A DNA stretch of 64,000 bases, taken from assembly GCF_011759605.1 (NCBI RefSeq), contig NZ_JAAOYX010000001.1, forward strand, positions 1,975,063 to 2,039,062. The letters are read 5' to 3'. How positions within the stretch are numbered: position 1 is the stretch's first letter; the number at the start of each line of letters is the position of its first letter. Origin of the DNA: Luteibacter sp. SG786. Its GTDB lineage: Bacteria > Pseudomonadota > Gammaproteobacteria > Xanthomonadales > Rhodanobacteraceae. Below, piece after piece: positions 53,467 through 62,730 of the stretch. The position numbers and the translations under genes were made by a program. Below the pieces are notes generated by a model. That model was not told the origin of the DNA. It saw only the letters and a list, made by a program, of their open reading frames with translations, and ran no database searches.

Positions 53467-54849
53467 ATGTTCGAATCCCTCAGCCAGCGCCTGTCCGACA
53501 CCGTCAACCGCCTGCGTGGCCGCGGCCGGCTGACGGAGGAAAACATTCGCGAAACCTTGCGCGAAGTGCGCATCGCCCTGCTCGAGGCCGACGTGGCCCT
53601 GCCGGTGGTGAAGGCGCTGGTGGAGCGCGTGAAGGTGCGCGCCGTGGGCCAGGAAGTGCTGAAGAGCCTTTCTCCGGGCCAGGCGCTGGTCAAGGTCGTC
53701 AGCGACGAACTCACGTCCGTGATGGGCGCCGCCAACAGCGAACTGAACCTGGCCGCGCAGCCGCCGGCCGTCGTGCTCATGGCGGGCCTGCAGGGCGCGG
53801 GCAAGACCACCACGGTCGGCAAGCTGGCCCGCTTCCTCAAGGAGCGCAAGAAGAAGCGCGTGATGGTGGTCAGCTGCGACGTCTATCGTCCGGCGGCGAT
53901 CGAGCAGTTGCGCACCCTGGCCAGCCAGGTCGAGGTGTCCTTCTTCCCCTCCGAGGCCGGGCAGAATCCGGTCGACATCGCGAAGGCCGCCGTGGCGGCG
54001 GCCCGCCGCGAGGTCATCGACGTGCTGCTGGTGGATACCGCCGGCCGCCTGCACATCGACGAGGCCATGATGGCCGAGATCAAGGCCCTCCATGGTGCCC
54101 TCGATCCCATCGAAACGCTGTTCGTGGTCGACTCCATGACCGGCCAGGACGCCGCGAACGTCGCCAAGGCCTTCGCCGATGCGCTGCCGCTTACCGGTGT
54201 GGTCCTGACCAAGACCGACGGCGATGCCCGCGGCGGTGCGGCGTTGTCGGTGCGCTACATCACCGGCCGCCCCATCAAGTTCCTCGGCGCAGGCGAGAAG
54301 ACCGACGCCCTGGAGCCGTTCCACCCCGACCGCGTGGCCCAGCGCATTCTCGGCATGGGCGACGTCCTGTCGCTGGTCGAGGAAGTCGAGCGCAAGGTCG
54401 ACCAGGAAAAAGCCCAGAAGCTGGCCGAGAAGGTCATCAAGGGCAAGCGCTTCGATCTCAACGACATGCGCGACCAGCTTGAGCAGATGAGCAACATGGG
54501 TGGCCTGGCGGGCCTCATGGACAAGCTTCCGGGCATGTCCAGCATTCCCGACAGCGTCAAGTCCAAGGTCAACGACAACGAGCTGAAGCGCATGGTGGCC
54601 ATCATCGGCTCCATGACGAAGAAGGAGCGCCGCCATCCGGACCTCCTCAACGGCTCGCGCAAGGCCCGCGTGGCGCGTGGCTCCGGCACGCAGCCCGCCG
54701 ACGTGAACCGCCTGCTGAAGCAGTACATGCAGATGGAAAAAATGATGTCCAAGCTGTCCAAGGGCGGCAGCAAGGGGCTCCTGCGGCAGATGCGCGGCGC
54801 CATGAAGGGCATGGGCGGGATGGGCGGCATGATGCCGCCGGGCCGCTGA
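53467..54849 (+). CDS. ffh: Signal recognition particle protein Ffh
   Basis: SRP GTPase of 460 residues that targets nascent membrane proteins with 4.5S RNA and FtsY. The N domain begins MFESLSQRLSDTVNRL; the G domain has GLQGAGKTTT at 107-116 and DTAGRLHID; the M domain has a Met-rich end MRGAMKGMGGMGGMMPP for signal-sequence binding. Length is normal. It is followed by the rpsP-rimM-trmD-rplS cluster with its own promoter. Confidence 0.97.
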   Translation: MFESLSQRLSDTVNRLRGRGRLTEENIRETLREVRIALLEADVALPVVKALVERVKVRAVGQEVLKSLSPGQALVKVVSDELTSVMGAANSELNLAAQPPAVVLMAGLQGAGKTTTVGKLARFLKERKKKRVMVVSCDVYRPAAIEQLRTLASQVEVSFFPSEAGQNPVDIAKAAVAAARREVIDVLLVDTAGRLHIDEAMMAEIKALHGALDPIETLFVVDSMTGQDAANVAKAFADALPLTGVVLTKTDGDARGGAALSVRYITGRPIKFLGAGEKTDALEPFHPDRVAQRILGMGDVLSLVEEVERKVDQEKAQKLAEKVIKGKRFDLNDMRDQLEQMSNMGGLAGLMDKLPGMSSIPDSVKSKVNDNELKRMVAIIGSMTKKERRHPDLLNGSRKARVARGSGTQPADVNRLLKQYMQMEKMMSKLSKGGSKGLLRQMRGAMKGMGGMGGMMPPGR

Positions 54850-54866
54850 CGCGGCCCGGAGTGAAC

Positions 54867-54937
54867 CGTGAGCAGTGAACCGTAAGTAATAGCGGCGGTC
54901 CCCGGGGCCGCGGCGGCAGCTCACGGTTTACGGTTAA
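54867..54937. repeat. Imperfect inverted/direct repeat between ffh and rpsP
   Basis: GTGAACCGTGAGC and GTGAACCGTAAGT stand in tandem, and CTCACGGTTTACGGTTAAC lies 40 bases later on the opposite sense. The arms are mutual imperfect inverts. The central part is GC-rich. It could form a hairpin after ffh, but no T-run is present. Confidence 0.5.
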
Positions 54938-54940
54938 CTC

Positions 54941-54968
54941 TTTACACACTCGAAATTTTCACTACAAT
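54941..54968 (+). promoter_or_regulatory. Likely rpsP operon promoter
   Basis: TTTACA as -35 and TACAAT as -10 with a 16-base spacer. It is about 70 bases before rpsP, between ffh and the ribosomal cluster. Confidence 0.6.
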
Positions 54969-55037
54969 GTTCGGCTTTACCGCGCCCGCTTCTCGCGCGC
55001 GCCTTGCCGGACTACGGCATTCTGGAGCTCGTAACTT

Positions 55038-55289
55038 ATGGTTAAGATTCGTCTTTCGCGCGGTGGCGCCAAGGGCCGTCCGTTTTATCACGTCGTCGTG
55101 ACCGACCAGCGCGCACCGCGCGATGGCCGCAACATCGAGCGCGTGGGCTACTACAACCCGGTCGCTTCGGGCGCCGACAAGCGCCTCGAGCTCGACGTCG
55201 CCAAGGTCCAGGCCTGGGTGGCCAAGGGTGCGCAGCTGACCGACAAGGTCCGTGCCCTCGTGAAGGAAGCCGGCAAGCTGGCTGCTTGA
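55038..55289 (+). CDS. rpsP: 30S ribosomal protein S16
   Basis: Ribosomal protein of 83 residues. It starts [21 protein letters not shown] and has [17 protein letters not shown], the S16 signature. It leads the rpsP-rimM-trmD-rplS operon of most proteobacteria. The stop TGA and rimM start ATG overlap by one base. Confidence 0.97.
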   Translation: MVKIRLSRGGAKGRPFYHVVVTDQRAPRDGRNIERVGYYNPVASGADKRLELDVAKVQAWVAKGAQLTDKVRALVKEAGKLAA

Positions 55290-55804
55290 TGTCGACGGAG
55301 TCCGGGAAGCGCGTCCGCGTTGGGCGCATTGTCGGGCTCCACGGCGTGCAGGGACAGGTCAAGCTCGAAAGCTGGACCGAACCCCGCATCCAGATCTTCC
55401 GCTATCAGCCATGGCTGCTCACGGCGCCGGGTGTGGAGCGGGAGATGAACGGAATCCGAGGGCGCGCGCAGGGAAAGGGCATCGTTGCCACCCTGCCGGG
55501 CATCGAGGATCGCGACCAGGCGGCCGCGCTGGTCGGTTGCGAAATCACGGTTTCGCGCGACACGCTGCCGCCCCCCGCACCGGGCGAGTTCTACTGGACC
55601 GACCTCGAAGGCCTTGAGGTCGTCACCAAGGAAAACGCCAGCCTGGGAAGGGTGAGCCATCTTTTCGCCACGGGCGCCAACGACGTCATGGTGGTGAAGG
55701 AAGGCGACAGGGAGCGGTTGATTCCGTTCGTCCAGGGCCCCTACGTGCATTCCGTCGATTTCGACGCGGGGCGCATCGTGGTGGACTGGGACCCCGAGTT
55801 CTGA
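55289..55804 (+). CDS. rimM: Ribosome maturation factor RimM
   Basis: 30S assembly factor of 171 residues that binds S19 and helps 16S rRNA processing. The N-terminal domain has [18 protein letters not shown] and the C-terminal PRC-barrel domain has [10 protein letters not shown] and [14 protein letters not shown]. The ATG shares a base with the rpsP stop codon. The trmD start lies 20 bases after its stop. Confidence 0.96.
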   Translation: MSTESGKRVRVGRIVGLHGVQGQVKLESWTEPRIQIFRYQPWLLTAPGVEREMNGIRGRAQGKGIVATLPGIEDRDQAAALVGCEITVSRDTLPPPAPGEFYWTDLEGLEVVTKENASLGRVSHLFATGANDVMVVKEGDRERLIPFVQGPYVHSVDFDAGRIVVDWDPEF

Positions 55805-55823
55805 TACGCGAAGCCTGAAGATC

Positions 55824-56597
55824 ATGCGCATCGACGTGGTTTCGCTGTTTCCCGATTTCGTCCGCCAGTCGGCCGCGATCGGGGTGGTCGGAAGGGCGCA
55901 GCAGCGCGAACTGTTACAGGTGGAAACCTGGAACCCTCGCGACTTCGCCACCGACAATTACCGTACCGTGGACGGCCGTCCCTTCGGCGGCGGGCCCGGC
56001 ATGGTGATGCTGATCGAACCCCTGCGGGCCGCCCTGGCGGCGATCCGCGAGGCCGCACCGGAGCCGGTGCATGTGATTTACCTCAGCCCGCAAGGTGCGC
56101 GGCTGACGCAGAAGCGGGTGGAAGCGCTGGCCAAGATGCCGCGAATCGCCCTCATCTGCGGACGTTACGAGGGTGTGGACGAGCGCCTGCTCGAGCACGA
56201 GGTCGACGAAGAGCTCTCAATCGGCGATTATGTGCTGTCTGGCGGGGAACTCGGCGCAGCGGTGGTTATCGATGCGGTGGGTCGTCTACAGGAAGGCGCG
56301 TTGAACGACGCGCAGTCCGCCCAGCAGGACTCCTTCTCGGATGGCCTTCTGGATTGCCCGCATTACACCCGTCCCGTGCATCACGATGCGTGGGGCGGCG
56401 TGCCGGAGGTGCTGCTTTCCGGCGATCACGCGGCTATTCGCCGCTGGCGTCGGAAGCAGTCGCTGGGTCGTACCTGGCTGCGCCGGCCGGATCTGCTAAC
56501 GCAGCGTGTGCTCGACGACGAGTCGAGGGCATTGCTGGACGAATTCCGCCGTGATTACGAACGGCTAAACGCTACAAATTTGACAGGTGCGCCATGA
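55824..56597 (+). CDS. trmD: tRNA (guanine-N1)-methyltransferase
   Basis: SPOUT methyltransferase of 257 residues that makes m1G37 in tRNAs with G36, preventing frameshifts. It starts [12 protein letters not shown], has [29 protein letters not shown] and the knotted SAM site [14 protein letters not shown]. Length is normal. rplS overlaps the last 4 bases. Confidence 0.97.
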   Translation: MRIDVVSLFPDFVRQSAAIGVVGRAQQRELLQVETWNPRDFATDNYRTVDGRPFGGGPGMVMLIEPLRAALAAIREAAPEPVHVIYLSPQGARLTQKRVEALAKMPRIALICGRYEGVDERLLEHEVDEELSIGDYVLSGGELGAAVVIDAVGRLQEGALNDAQSAQQDSFSDGLLDCPHYTRPVHHDAWGGVPEVLLSGDHAAIRRWRRKQSLGRTWLRRPDLLTQRVLDDESRALLDEFRRDYERLNATNLTGAP

Positions 56598-56989
56598 ACA
56601 AACTCCTCCAACAGTTCGAAGCCGAGCAGATCGCCCGCCAGCTGCCGGATTTCGGTCCTGGCGATACCGTCGTCGTCAATGTGAAGGTGAAGGAAGGTAA
56701 CCGCGAGCGCGTCCAGGCGTTCGAGGGCATCGTCATCGCCAAGCGCAGCCGCGGCCTGCATTCCGCCTTCACCGTGCGCAAGATCTCGCACGGCACCGGC
56801 GTGGAGCGCGTGTTCCAGTCGCACAGCCGCGCCATCGACTCGGTGGAAGTGAAGCGCAAGGGCAAGGTCCGCGGCGCGAAGCTGTACTACCTGCGTGGTC
56901 TGGAAGGCAAGGCCGCCCGCATCAAGGAAGACGTGGCCGCCGCCGCTGCCGCCAAGGCCGCGAAGAAGGCTGCCGCCGCCGCCGAGTAA
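56594..56989 (+). CDS. rplS: 50S ribosomal protein L19
   Basis: Ribosomal protein of 131 residues at the subunit interface. It begins [12 protein letters not shown] and has [20 protein letters not shown] and [17 protein letters not shown]. An Ala/Lys-rich tail ([16 protein letters not shown]) ends it. It overlaps trmD by 4 bases and ends at a strong terminator. Confidence 0.97.
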   Translation: MNKLLQQFEAEQIARQLPDFGPGDTVVVNVKVKEGNRERVQAFEGIVIAKRSRGLHSAFTVRKISHGTGVERVFQSHSRAIDSVEVKRKGKVRGAKLYYLRGLEGKAARIKEDVAAAAAAKAAKKAAAAAE

Positions 56990-57010
56990 TCGGCTACCGC
57001 ACGGCAAACG

Positions 57011-57040
57011 AAAAGCCCGCGAGCGATCGCGGGCTTTTTT
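57011..57040 (+). terminator. Intrinsic terminator after rplS
   Basis: AAAAGCCCGCGA, GCGA loop, TCGCGGGCTTTT then TT. A perfect 12-bp stem with A- and T-runs on its sides can work in both directions and closes the rpsP operon. Confidence 0.9.
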
Positions 57041-57067
57041 CGTTGTGCGGGAGCTTGCTTGCTTTGT

Positions 57068-57149
57068 GTGGGAGCCGCTTCAGCGGCGATGGGTGCTTGC
57101 GGCAAGCCTGCCCGCTGCCGCGGGATCGCCGGCAATAGCCGGCTCCCAC
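57068..57149 (+). repeat. 82-bp REPIN-like repeat, copy 9
   Basis: Left hairpin GCCGCTTCAGCGGC and right hairpin GCCGGCAATAGCCGGC (one extra base in the loop). It lies between the convergent rplS and FimX-like genes, just after the rplS terminator. Confidence 0.9.
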
Positions 57150-57171
57150 AGGGCTTCGCGAGGGCCGGCGG

Positions 57172-59238
57172 TCAGACCGGCATGTATTCCTCGGCCAGCA
57201 CCTTCGCGGGCTCCTGCAGGAAGTTGCCCTGGATGAAGTCCACGCCGCAGGCGAACAGCAGCGACGTGCTCACGGCGTCCTCGACCCATTCGGCCACCGT
57301 CTGCTTGCCGGAGGCGTGGCCTTCCTTGCAGATCTCGGCGATCTTCTTCTGGTTTTCCGGGTGCTGCGGCAGGTCGGTCATGAAGCTGCGGTCGATCTTC
57401 AGGAAGTCGACCTCGACGTGGTTCAGCAGCTGGAACGAATTGAGACCGGAGCCGAACTGCTCGATGGCGAACCCGCCACCGGCCTGGCGCCAGCCCGCCA
57501 CGAACTCCTGCGTGGGGCGCAGGCTGGTGAGCACCTTCGATTCCGGCATCTCGATGACGAGCTTGCTGCGGCGGAGATTGGCGCCTTGCAGGCGACGCAC
57601 GAGCCAGGGCAGGAGATCTGGATCCTCGAGCGACTGCAGGGTCATCTTCACGAAATAGGTGGTGGTCAGCCCGTCGTTCTCGCGGTGCGCGAGTGCGTCG
57701 ATAGCGTGTCCCAGCACCCAGCGGTCGATGGCGGGCAGCAGGCCGTTGCGCTCGGCCACGGGGAAGAAGTACGACGGCAGCACGTCGCCCTTGGGGCCGC
57801 GCATGCGCACGAGGATCTCGTAGTGCTCGCCGGCCGCGTCCTGCAGGCTGATGATTTGCTGGTGGTAAAGCCGCAGGCCGTCCTGCGCCAGCGCCTCGCG
57901 AACCAGATCCAGCCAGTATTGCTCGCGCTCCGCATCCGCTTTCTCGCGGGCGCTCGGGTCGTGCAGTTCCACCCGGTTGCCGCCCTGGTTCTGCGCGGCC
58001 CGCAAGGCGGCGCTGGCCTGCTCCAGCACCGTTTCGGTGTTGGCGTTCTTTTCGGCGAGCAGCGTGCCGCCGATGGTGACCGTGACCGTGAGCGAGCGCG
58101 AACCCGCGTCGAAAATGGTTTCCGCGATCGTCGTGCGAAGGCGCTCGGTGAGGGCGGCGTGTTCCAGGTCGCCGCGCGGCGACAGGATCAGGCCGAGCGT
58201 GTGGTCGCCGACGACGCCGGCGATGTCGTCCTCGTCGATGGATTCGCCCACTTTCGCGGCAAGCGCCGCGAGCAGGTGGTCGGCATTGCCGATGCCGGCG
58301 CTCGCGACGATGTCCTTCCAGTTGTCCGGTTCGAGCAGGATCACCGCCTGGCCCGCATTGCCGGCCGCCGCCGCAGCCACGGCCTGGTCGATGGACTCGA
58401 GCGTGCGCGCGCGGTTGAACAGGCCGGTGACCGGATCGCGCTGCAGCTGGGCCACGAGCGCGGCGTCGACGGTCTGCTGGCGGAACACGATCTGCAGGCA
58501 GGACTCGCCTTCGAAGGTGGCTTGCGCGAAGTCGACCATCGCCTTGAACGTGCCGCCGTCGTCGCGGCGGGCCAGCAGCTCTATGGCCTGCGGCACTTTC
58601 TCGCCTTTCGACAACGCGCGCAGGGTGTTCTTGAAATCGTCGGCGTGGGTGCCGGCGATGAGGTCGAGGATAGGCAGGCCGATGATGTCGTCGAACTCGG
58701 CGAAGCCGAACGCTTCGAGGTATGCCTGATTGACGCGCACGTGCATGCCCTCGTGCACGTAGGCGATGGCGTCACGGGAGGAGTCGAGCAGGGCGTCGCA
58801 GCGGCGTTCGGTCTCGCGCAGCGAGGTTTCCAGGCGACGTACCTGCCGCCGGGTGGAAAGCGCCTCGAATTCGCGCTGGACCACCGCCAGGAGTTGGTCG
58901 GGCCGCTTGCGTAGCGCCACGCCGCGCGAGCCTCGCACCATGAGGTCGGCTACCGCCTCGTCGTCCGCCAGGCCATCCACCACGGCGATGAGGGCGAGGT
59001 CGCGGCCGCTGGCGTCGAGCTGGCGCATCACCGCCGCCGTGTCGATGCCGGGAACGGCCGGATTCATCAGTACGAGGTCAGGCACGATCTCGTCGAGGCA
59101 GGCCTTGATCTCGTCGGGGTTGGTGGCCCGTGCGGGGCGCACCGCGATGCCGCCGTTGCGCAAAACGTTGATCAAGAGCTCGGCGTCTTCCACCGAGCTC
59201 TCGATGAAGAGGATCCTGATGACGTTGTCGTGTTTCAT
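57172..59238 (-). CDS. fimX: FimX-like degenerate REC-PAS-GGDEF-EAL protein
   Basis: Cytosolic protein of 688 residues with the FimX domain order. The REC domain lacks the acceptor Asp (Asn59 in LVLMNPAVPG). A PAS domain (about 145-255) follows. The GGDEF site is VGDHT at 343-347, and the EAL site is EIL at 474-476, with EQFGSG at 593-598 in place of DDFGTG. So it should neither make nor cut cyclic di-GMP but could bind it. FimX acts in type IV pilus assembly and twitching in Xanthomonadales and Pseudomonas. No pilus genes are nearby. The gene is convergent with rplS. Confidence 0.85.
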   Translation of the reverse strand: MKHDNVIRILFIESSVEDAELLINVLRNGGIAVRPARATNPDEIKACLDEIVPDLVLMNPAVPGIDTAAVMRQLDASGRDLALIAVVDGLADDEAVADLMVRGSRGVALRKRPDQLLAVVQREFEALSTRRQVRRLETSLRETERRCDALLDSSRDAIAYVHEGMHVRVNQAYLEAFGFAEFDDIIGLPILDLIAGTHADDFKNTLRALSKGEKVPQAIELLARRDDGGTFKAMVDFAQATFEGESCLQIVFRQQTVDAALVAQLQRDPVTGLFNRARTLESIDQAVAAAAAGNAGQAVILLEPDNWKDIVASAGIGNADHLLAALAAKVGESIDEDDIAGVVGDHTLGLILSPRGDLEHAALTERLRTTIAETIFDAGSRSLTVTVTIGGTLLAEKNANTETVLEQASAALRAAQNQGGNRVELHDPSAREKADAEREQYWLDLVREALAQDGLRLYHQQIISLQDAAGEHYEILVRMRGPKGDVLPSYFFPVAERNGLLPAIDRWVLGHAIDALAHRENDGLTTTYFVKMTLQSLEDPDLLPWLVRRLQGANLRRSKLVIEMPESKVLTSLRPTQEFVAGWRQAGGGFAIEQFGSGLNSFQLLNHVEVDFLKIDRSFMTDLPQHPENQKKIAEICKEGHASGKQTVAEWVEDAVSTSLLFACGVDFIQGNFLQEPAKVLAEEYMPV

Positions 59239-59339
59239 GCCGTTCCGAAGTACCGCTGGTCTATCCCGCGAACCGGCTGGCCGGTCCGTTCCCCCATAGC
59301 GCGGTCCGGACGGGTCGGCCCGACCGGATGACGTCCATA

Positions 59340-60365
59340 CTAACGCGCAAAATCGGTGATAGGTCGCTTGGCGGGATCGCCCTGGAGTTCACGCACCAGT
59401 CTGGGCACCAGGTAGCCGGGCAGGCGGCCTCGCAGGGCTTCCATCAGCCACAGGGCCCGATCGTCGTCGACCTCGTAATGCGCGGCGCCCTGCACCTTGT
59501 CCAGCTGGTGCAGGTAGTAGGGAAGCACCCCCGCTGCGAACGATCGTTCCGCCAGCGCCGTGAGCGTGTTCACGTCGTCGTTCACGCCGCGAAGGAGCAC
59601 GGCCTGGTTGAGCAGGCTGGCGCCCGCGGCCCGCAGGCGCGCGCAGGCGGCGTCCACGCCCTCGTCGAACTCGTTCGCGTGGTTGGCGTGCAGGACCACC
59701 AATTTTTGCAACGGCAGGGCGGAAAGCCACGCCGTAAAGGCTTCGTCGACGCGCTCCGGCAGCACCACCGGCAGGCGCGTGTGGATGCGCAGCCGGATCA
59801 CGTGGGGCAGTTCGGCCAGGCCCCGAGTGAGTTCCTCGAGCTTGTGCGTGGCCAGTGAAAGGGGGTCGCCGCCCGAGAGGATGATCTCGCGGATCGAGGT
59901 GTCGGCCCGCACGTGGGCCAGGGCCTCGCGCCACTGCGCGGCCGCGGCGATCTCCTCGGCATACGGGAAGTGGCGGCGGAAGCAGTAACGGCAGTTCACG
60001 GCACAGCTGCCGCTGGCGATCAGAAGGGCGCGGCCGTCGTACTTGTGCAGCACCCCGTGCCCGGCACGGGAGGCCATGTCGCCCACCGCGTCCACGGTGT
60101 AGCCCGGCCGGGTCTCGTGCTCCACGGCGCGGGGAAGGACCTGCAGCAGCAAGGGGTCGGTGGGATCGCCCTGGCGCATGCGCGCCACGAAACCACGTGG
60201 GACCCGGAGCGGGAAGCCCGCGTCATCCGCCGGAAGGAGGTCGGTGCGGTGGGCGAGGCCGACGGCGGCCAGGAGTTCACGGGCGTCGGTGATCGATTCC
60301 CGCCAGACCTCGCGCCAGTCCCGGGAGGGCGGCGATAGGCGGGAGGAGGGGCTTGCGGTTATCAT
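59340..60365 (-). CDS. epmB: EF-P beta-lysylation protein EpmB
   Basis: Radical-SAM lysine 2,3-aminomutase of 341 residues that makes (R)-beta-lysine for EF-P. The iron-sulfur site Cys121, Cys125 and Cys128 is in [15 protein letters not shown], with GGDPLSL for SAM binding nearby. ATG 60365 was chosen over the upstream start because it opens at the family-typical lead. It is divergent from efp, its target gene, and the two promoters share a 65-base gap. The ligase EpmA is not in the window. Confidence 0.94.
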   Translation of the reverse strand: MITASPSSRLSPPSRDWREVWRESITDARELLAAVGLAHRTDLLPADDAGFPLRVPRGFVARMRQGDPTDPLLLQVLPRAVEHETRPGYTVDAVGDMASRAGHGVLHKYDGRALLIASGSCAVNCRYCFRRHFPYAEEIAAAAQWREALAHVRADTSIREIILSGGDPLSLATHKLEELTRGLAELPHVIRLRIHTRLPVVLPERVDEAFTAWLSALPLQKLVVLHANHANEFDEGVDAACARLRAAGASLLNQAVLLRGVNDDVNTLTALAERSFAAGVLPYYLHQLDKVQGAAHYEVDDDRALWLMEALRGRLPGYLVPRLVRELQGDPAKRPITDFAR

Positions 60366-60430
60366 TATGGACCTTGGATCGGGCCCAGAGGCCCGTGACA
60401 ACCTCTATTTTAGCTCTGGAGCAGATTCGC

Positions 60431-61009
60431 ATGGCGACCCTTGGCCTCAATGACGTCAAAACGGGCAAGAAGATCCTTCACAACGGCGATCCCTGGGTCA
60501 TCACCGAGGCGGACTTCATCAAGCCGGGCAAGGGCCAGGCGTTCACCCGCATCCGCATCCGCAACCTCAAGGACGGCCGCACCACCGAGCAGACGCTGAA
60601 GTCCAGCGACTCCTTCGAGGAAGCCGACGCCGTCGACACCGATGCCAGCTTCTCCTACGTGGAAGGCACCGGCAACGAGCGCGAGTGGGTGTTCATGCAC
60701 TCCGAAACCTTCGAGCAATACCGCGCCAACCTGGCCGCCATGGGCGATGCCTGGAAGTGGCTGAAGGGCGACGAGGAATGCGTCATCACCCTCTTCAACG
60801 GCAACATCATCGCGGTGCAGGCGCCGAAGTTCGTCGAACTGAAGATCGTCGAGACCGACCCCGGCGTCCGCGGCGACACCTCGGGCGGCGGCGGCAAGCC
60901 GGCCACGCTGGAAACGGGTGCCGTGGTGCGCGTGCCGCTCTTCGTCAACCAGGACGAAGTGATCAAGGTCGACACCCGTACCGGCGAGTACGACAGCCGC
61001 GTCAAGTAA
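60431..61009 (+). CDS. efp: Elongation factor P
   Basis: Translation factor of 192 residues that rescues ribosomes stalled at polyproline. The modified Lys34 lies in KPGKGQAF, the beta-lysylation type site. The three beta-barrel domains follow, with [10 protein letters not shown] and [13 protein letters not shown] as family signatures. It is divergent from epmB. A nested hairpin at 61032 is the likely terminator. Confidence 0.97.
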   Translation: MATLGLNDVKTGKKILHNGDPWVITEADFIKPGKGQAFTRIRIRNLKDGRTTEQTLKSSDSFEEADAVDTDASFSYVEGTGNEREWVFMHSETFEQYRANLAAMGDAWKWLKGDEECVITLFNGNIIAVQAPKFVELKIVETDPGVRGDTSGGGGKPATLETGAVVRVPLFVNQDEVIKVDTRTGEYDSRVK

Positions 61010-61031
61010 GGCCAGCAGTTCGCCCTCCATC

Positions 61032-61070
61032 GCGGCACGGCAGCCCCACGCGGGGCTCCCGTGCCGCTTT
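61032..61070 (+). terminator. Nested hairpin after efp
   Basis: Outer stem GCGGCACGG and CCGTGCCGC with an inner AGCCCC/GGGGCT pair, followed by only three T residues. It is a plausible but weak intrinsic terminator. Confidence 0.6.
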
Positions 61071-61106
61071 CGTATCGGCTCCCGACGTCCCCACCGAGAG
61101 GCCCAG

Positions 61107-62444
61107 ATGAGCGCCAGCCCCACCGAAATCGATCTCCTCGTGGAGGCCCGTTGGGTCGTCCCCGTCGAGCCGCACGCCGTGGTTCTCGACGATCACGCCG
61201 TCGCCGTGCATGGGGGCGAGATCGTCGCCGTGCTGCCGATCGCCGAAGCGCGCGCCAGCTACGCACCGCGCGAGCGCGTCGTGCTCGACGAGCACGCGCT
61301 GATCCCCGGCCTCGTGAACGCGCACACGCACAATCCCATGACCCTGCTGCGCGGCCTCGCCGACGACATGCCGCTGATGACCTGGCTGCAGGAGCACATC
61401 TGGCCCGCGGAAGGCCGCGTGATGGGGCCGGACTTCATTCGTGACGGCGTGGAACTGGCCGTGGCGGAAATGATTCGCGGCGGCACCACGTGCGCCAACG
61501 AGAACTACTTCTTCCCCGACGTGATCGCGGCCACCTACCGCGCCATGGGCTTTCGCGCGGTGATCGGCCTGCCGGTGATCGATTTCCCCACCGCATGGGC
61601 CAAGACGTCCGACGAGTACTTCAGCCGCGCGCTGGAAGTGCACGACAGCCTGCGCGGCGAGCCGCTGCTCACCACGGCCTTCGTGCCGCATGCGCCGTAC
61701 ACGGTGTCCGACGAGAACTTCGAACGCATTCGCATGCTGGCCGACCAGCTCGACATTCCCGTGCATCTGCACACGCACGAAACCGCGCACGAAGTGGAAG
61801 AGGCCGTGGCGAAGGACGGCATCCGCCCGTTCCAGCGCCTGCAGAAGCTCGGGCTCGTGAACGACCGGCTCGTGGCCGTGCACATGACCCAGCTCACCGA
61901 CGCGGAAATCGCGGCCTGCGCGAAGGCGGGGGTGTCGGTGGTGCATTGTCCTGAGTCCAATCTCAAGCTCGCGTCCGGCTTCTGCCCAGCCGAAAAACTG
62001 CGCGCGGCCGGTGTGAACGTGTGCATCGGCACCGACGGCTGCGCCTCCAACAACGACCTCGACATGTTCGGCGAAATGCGCACGGCAGCCCTGCTGGCCA
62101 AGGCCGTGGCGGGCAACGCGGCGGCGTTCGACGCGGCATACGCCTTGCGCGCCGCCACCCTCAACGGCGCGGCGGCCATCGGTCTCGGCGAGCGGGTGGG
62201 GTCGATCGAGCCCGGCAAGCGGGCCGACCTCACCGCCGTGCGTCTCGACGCGCTGGAAACGCAGCCGCTCTACCATGTGGCGTCGCAGCTCGTGTACGCC
62301 ACGGGCCGGCATCAGGTCAGCGACGTCTGGATCGACGGGCGGCGCAAGCTTGCGTCCGGCGAACTCGTCGACATCGACACCGCCGCCATCCGTGCCAAGG
62401 CGCGCGCATGGCGGGAACGCATCGCCGCGGAGGACGCAGCATGA
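61107..62444 (+). CDS. TRZ/ATZ-family amidohydrolase (MtaD-like)
   Basis: Metal-dependent deaminase of 445 residues. Metal His73/His75 in NAHTHNPMTLLRG, HTHETAHEV later, CPESNLKLASG and GTDGCASNNDLDMFGEM are typical of TRZ/ATZ proteins that deaminate S-adenosylhomocysteine or 5'-methylthioadenosine. In Pseudomonas the homologue lies directly before ubiG and mupP, as here apart from the YciI gene. The yciI start overlaps its stop by 4 bases. The actual substrate in this organism is not known. Confidence 0.9.
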   Translation: MSASPTEIDLLVEARWVVPVEPHAVVLDDHAVAVHGGEIVAVLPIAEARASYAPRERVVLDEHALIPGLVNAHTHNPMTLLRGLADDMPLMTWLQEHIWPAEGRVMGPDFIRDGVELAVAEMIRGGTTCANENYFFPDVIAATYRAMGFRAVIGLPVIDFPTAWAKTSDEYFSRALEVHDSLRGEPLLTTAFVPHAPYTVSDENFERIRMLADQLDIPVHLHTHETAHEVEEAVAKDGIRPFQRLQKLGLVNDRLVAVHMTQLTDAEIAACAKAGVSVVHCPESNLKLASGFCPAEKLRAAGVNVCIGTDGCASNNDLDMFGEMRTAALLAKAVAGNAAAFDAAYALRAATLNGAAAIGLGERVGSIEPGKRADLTAVRLDALETQPLYHVASQLVYATGRHQVSDVWIDGRRKLASGELVDIDTAAIRAKARAWRERIAAEDAA

Positions 62445-62725
62445 ACGAACCCTTGCATCTCTACCTCGTGCTTGCCATGCGCACGCCCGACTTCCAGCCG
62501 GAGGCCGGCGAGAGCCACCAGGCCTTCCTGCAAGACCTGATCGAACAGGATCTGCTCGAACTCACAGGCCCGTTCACGGACGGCACCGGCGGTGCCTACA
62601 TTCTGCGCGCCACGGATATGGCCACCGCCATGCAGCTTGCGCACAGCGACCCGCTGCACATCACCGGCTCGTCCACCCTCACGGTGCACGAGTGGCGCGT
62701 GCGCCGTCCCGGCAAAAAGGACTGA
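62441..62725 (+). CDS. YciI-family protein
   Basis: Small protein of 94 residues with a ferredoxin-like alpha-beta fold. It starts MNEPLHLYLVLAMRTPDF and has GGAYILRATDMATAMQLAHSDP, the YciI pattern of His/Asp residues. Function unclear; some family members are dehydrochlorinase-like. It sits between the amidohydrolase and ubiG with a 4-base ATGA overlap upstream and a 5-base gap downstream, so it belongs to this operon. Confidence 0.85.
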   Translation: MNEPLHLYLVLAMRTPDFQPEAGESHQAFLQDLIEQDLLELTGPFTDGTGGAYILRATDMATAMQLAHSDPLHITGSSTLTVHEWRVRRPGKKD

Positions 62726-62730
62726 CCATC

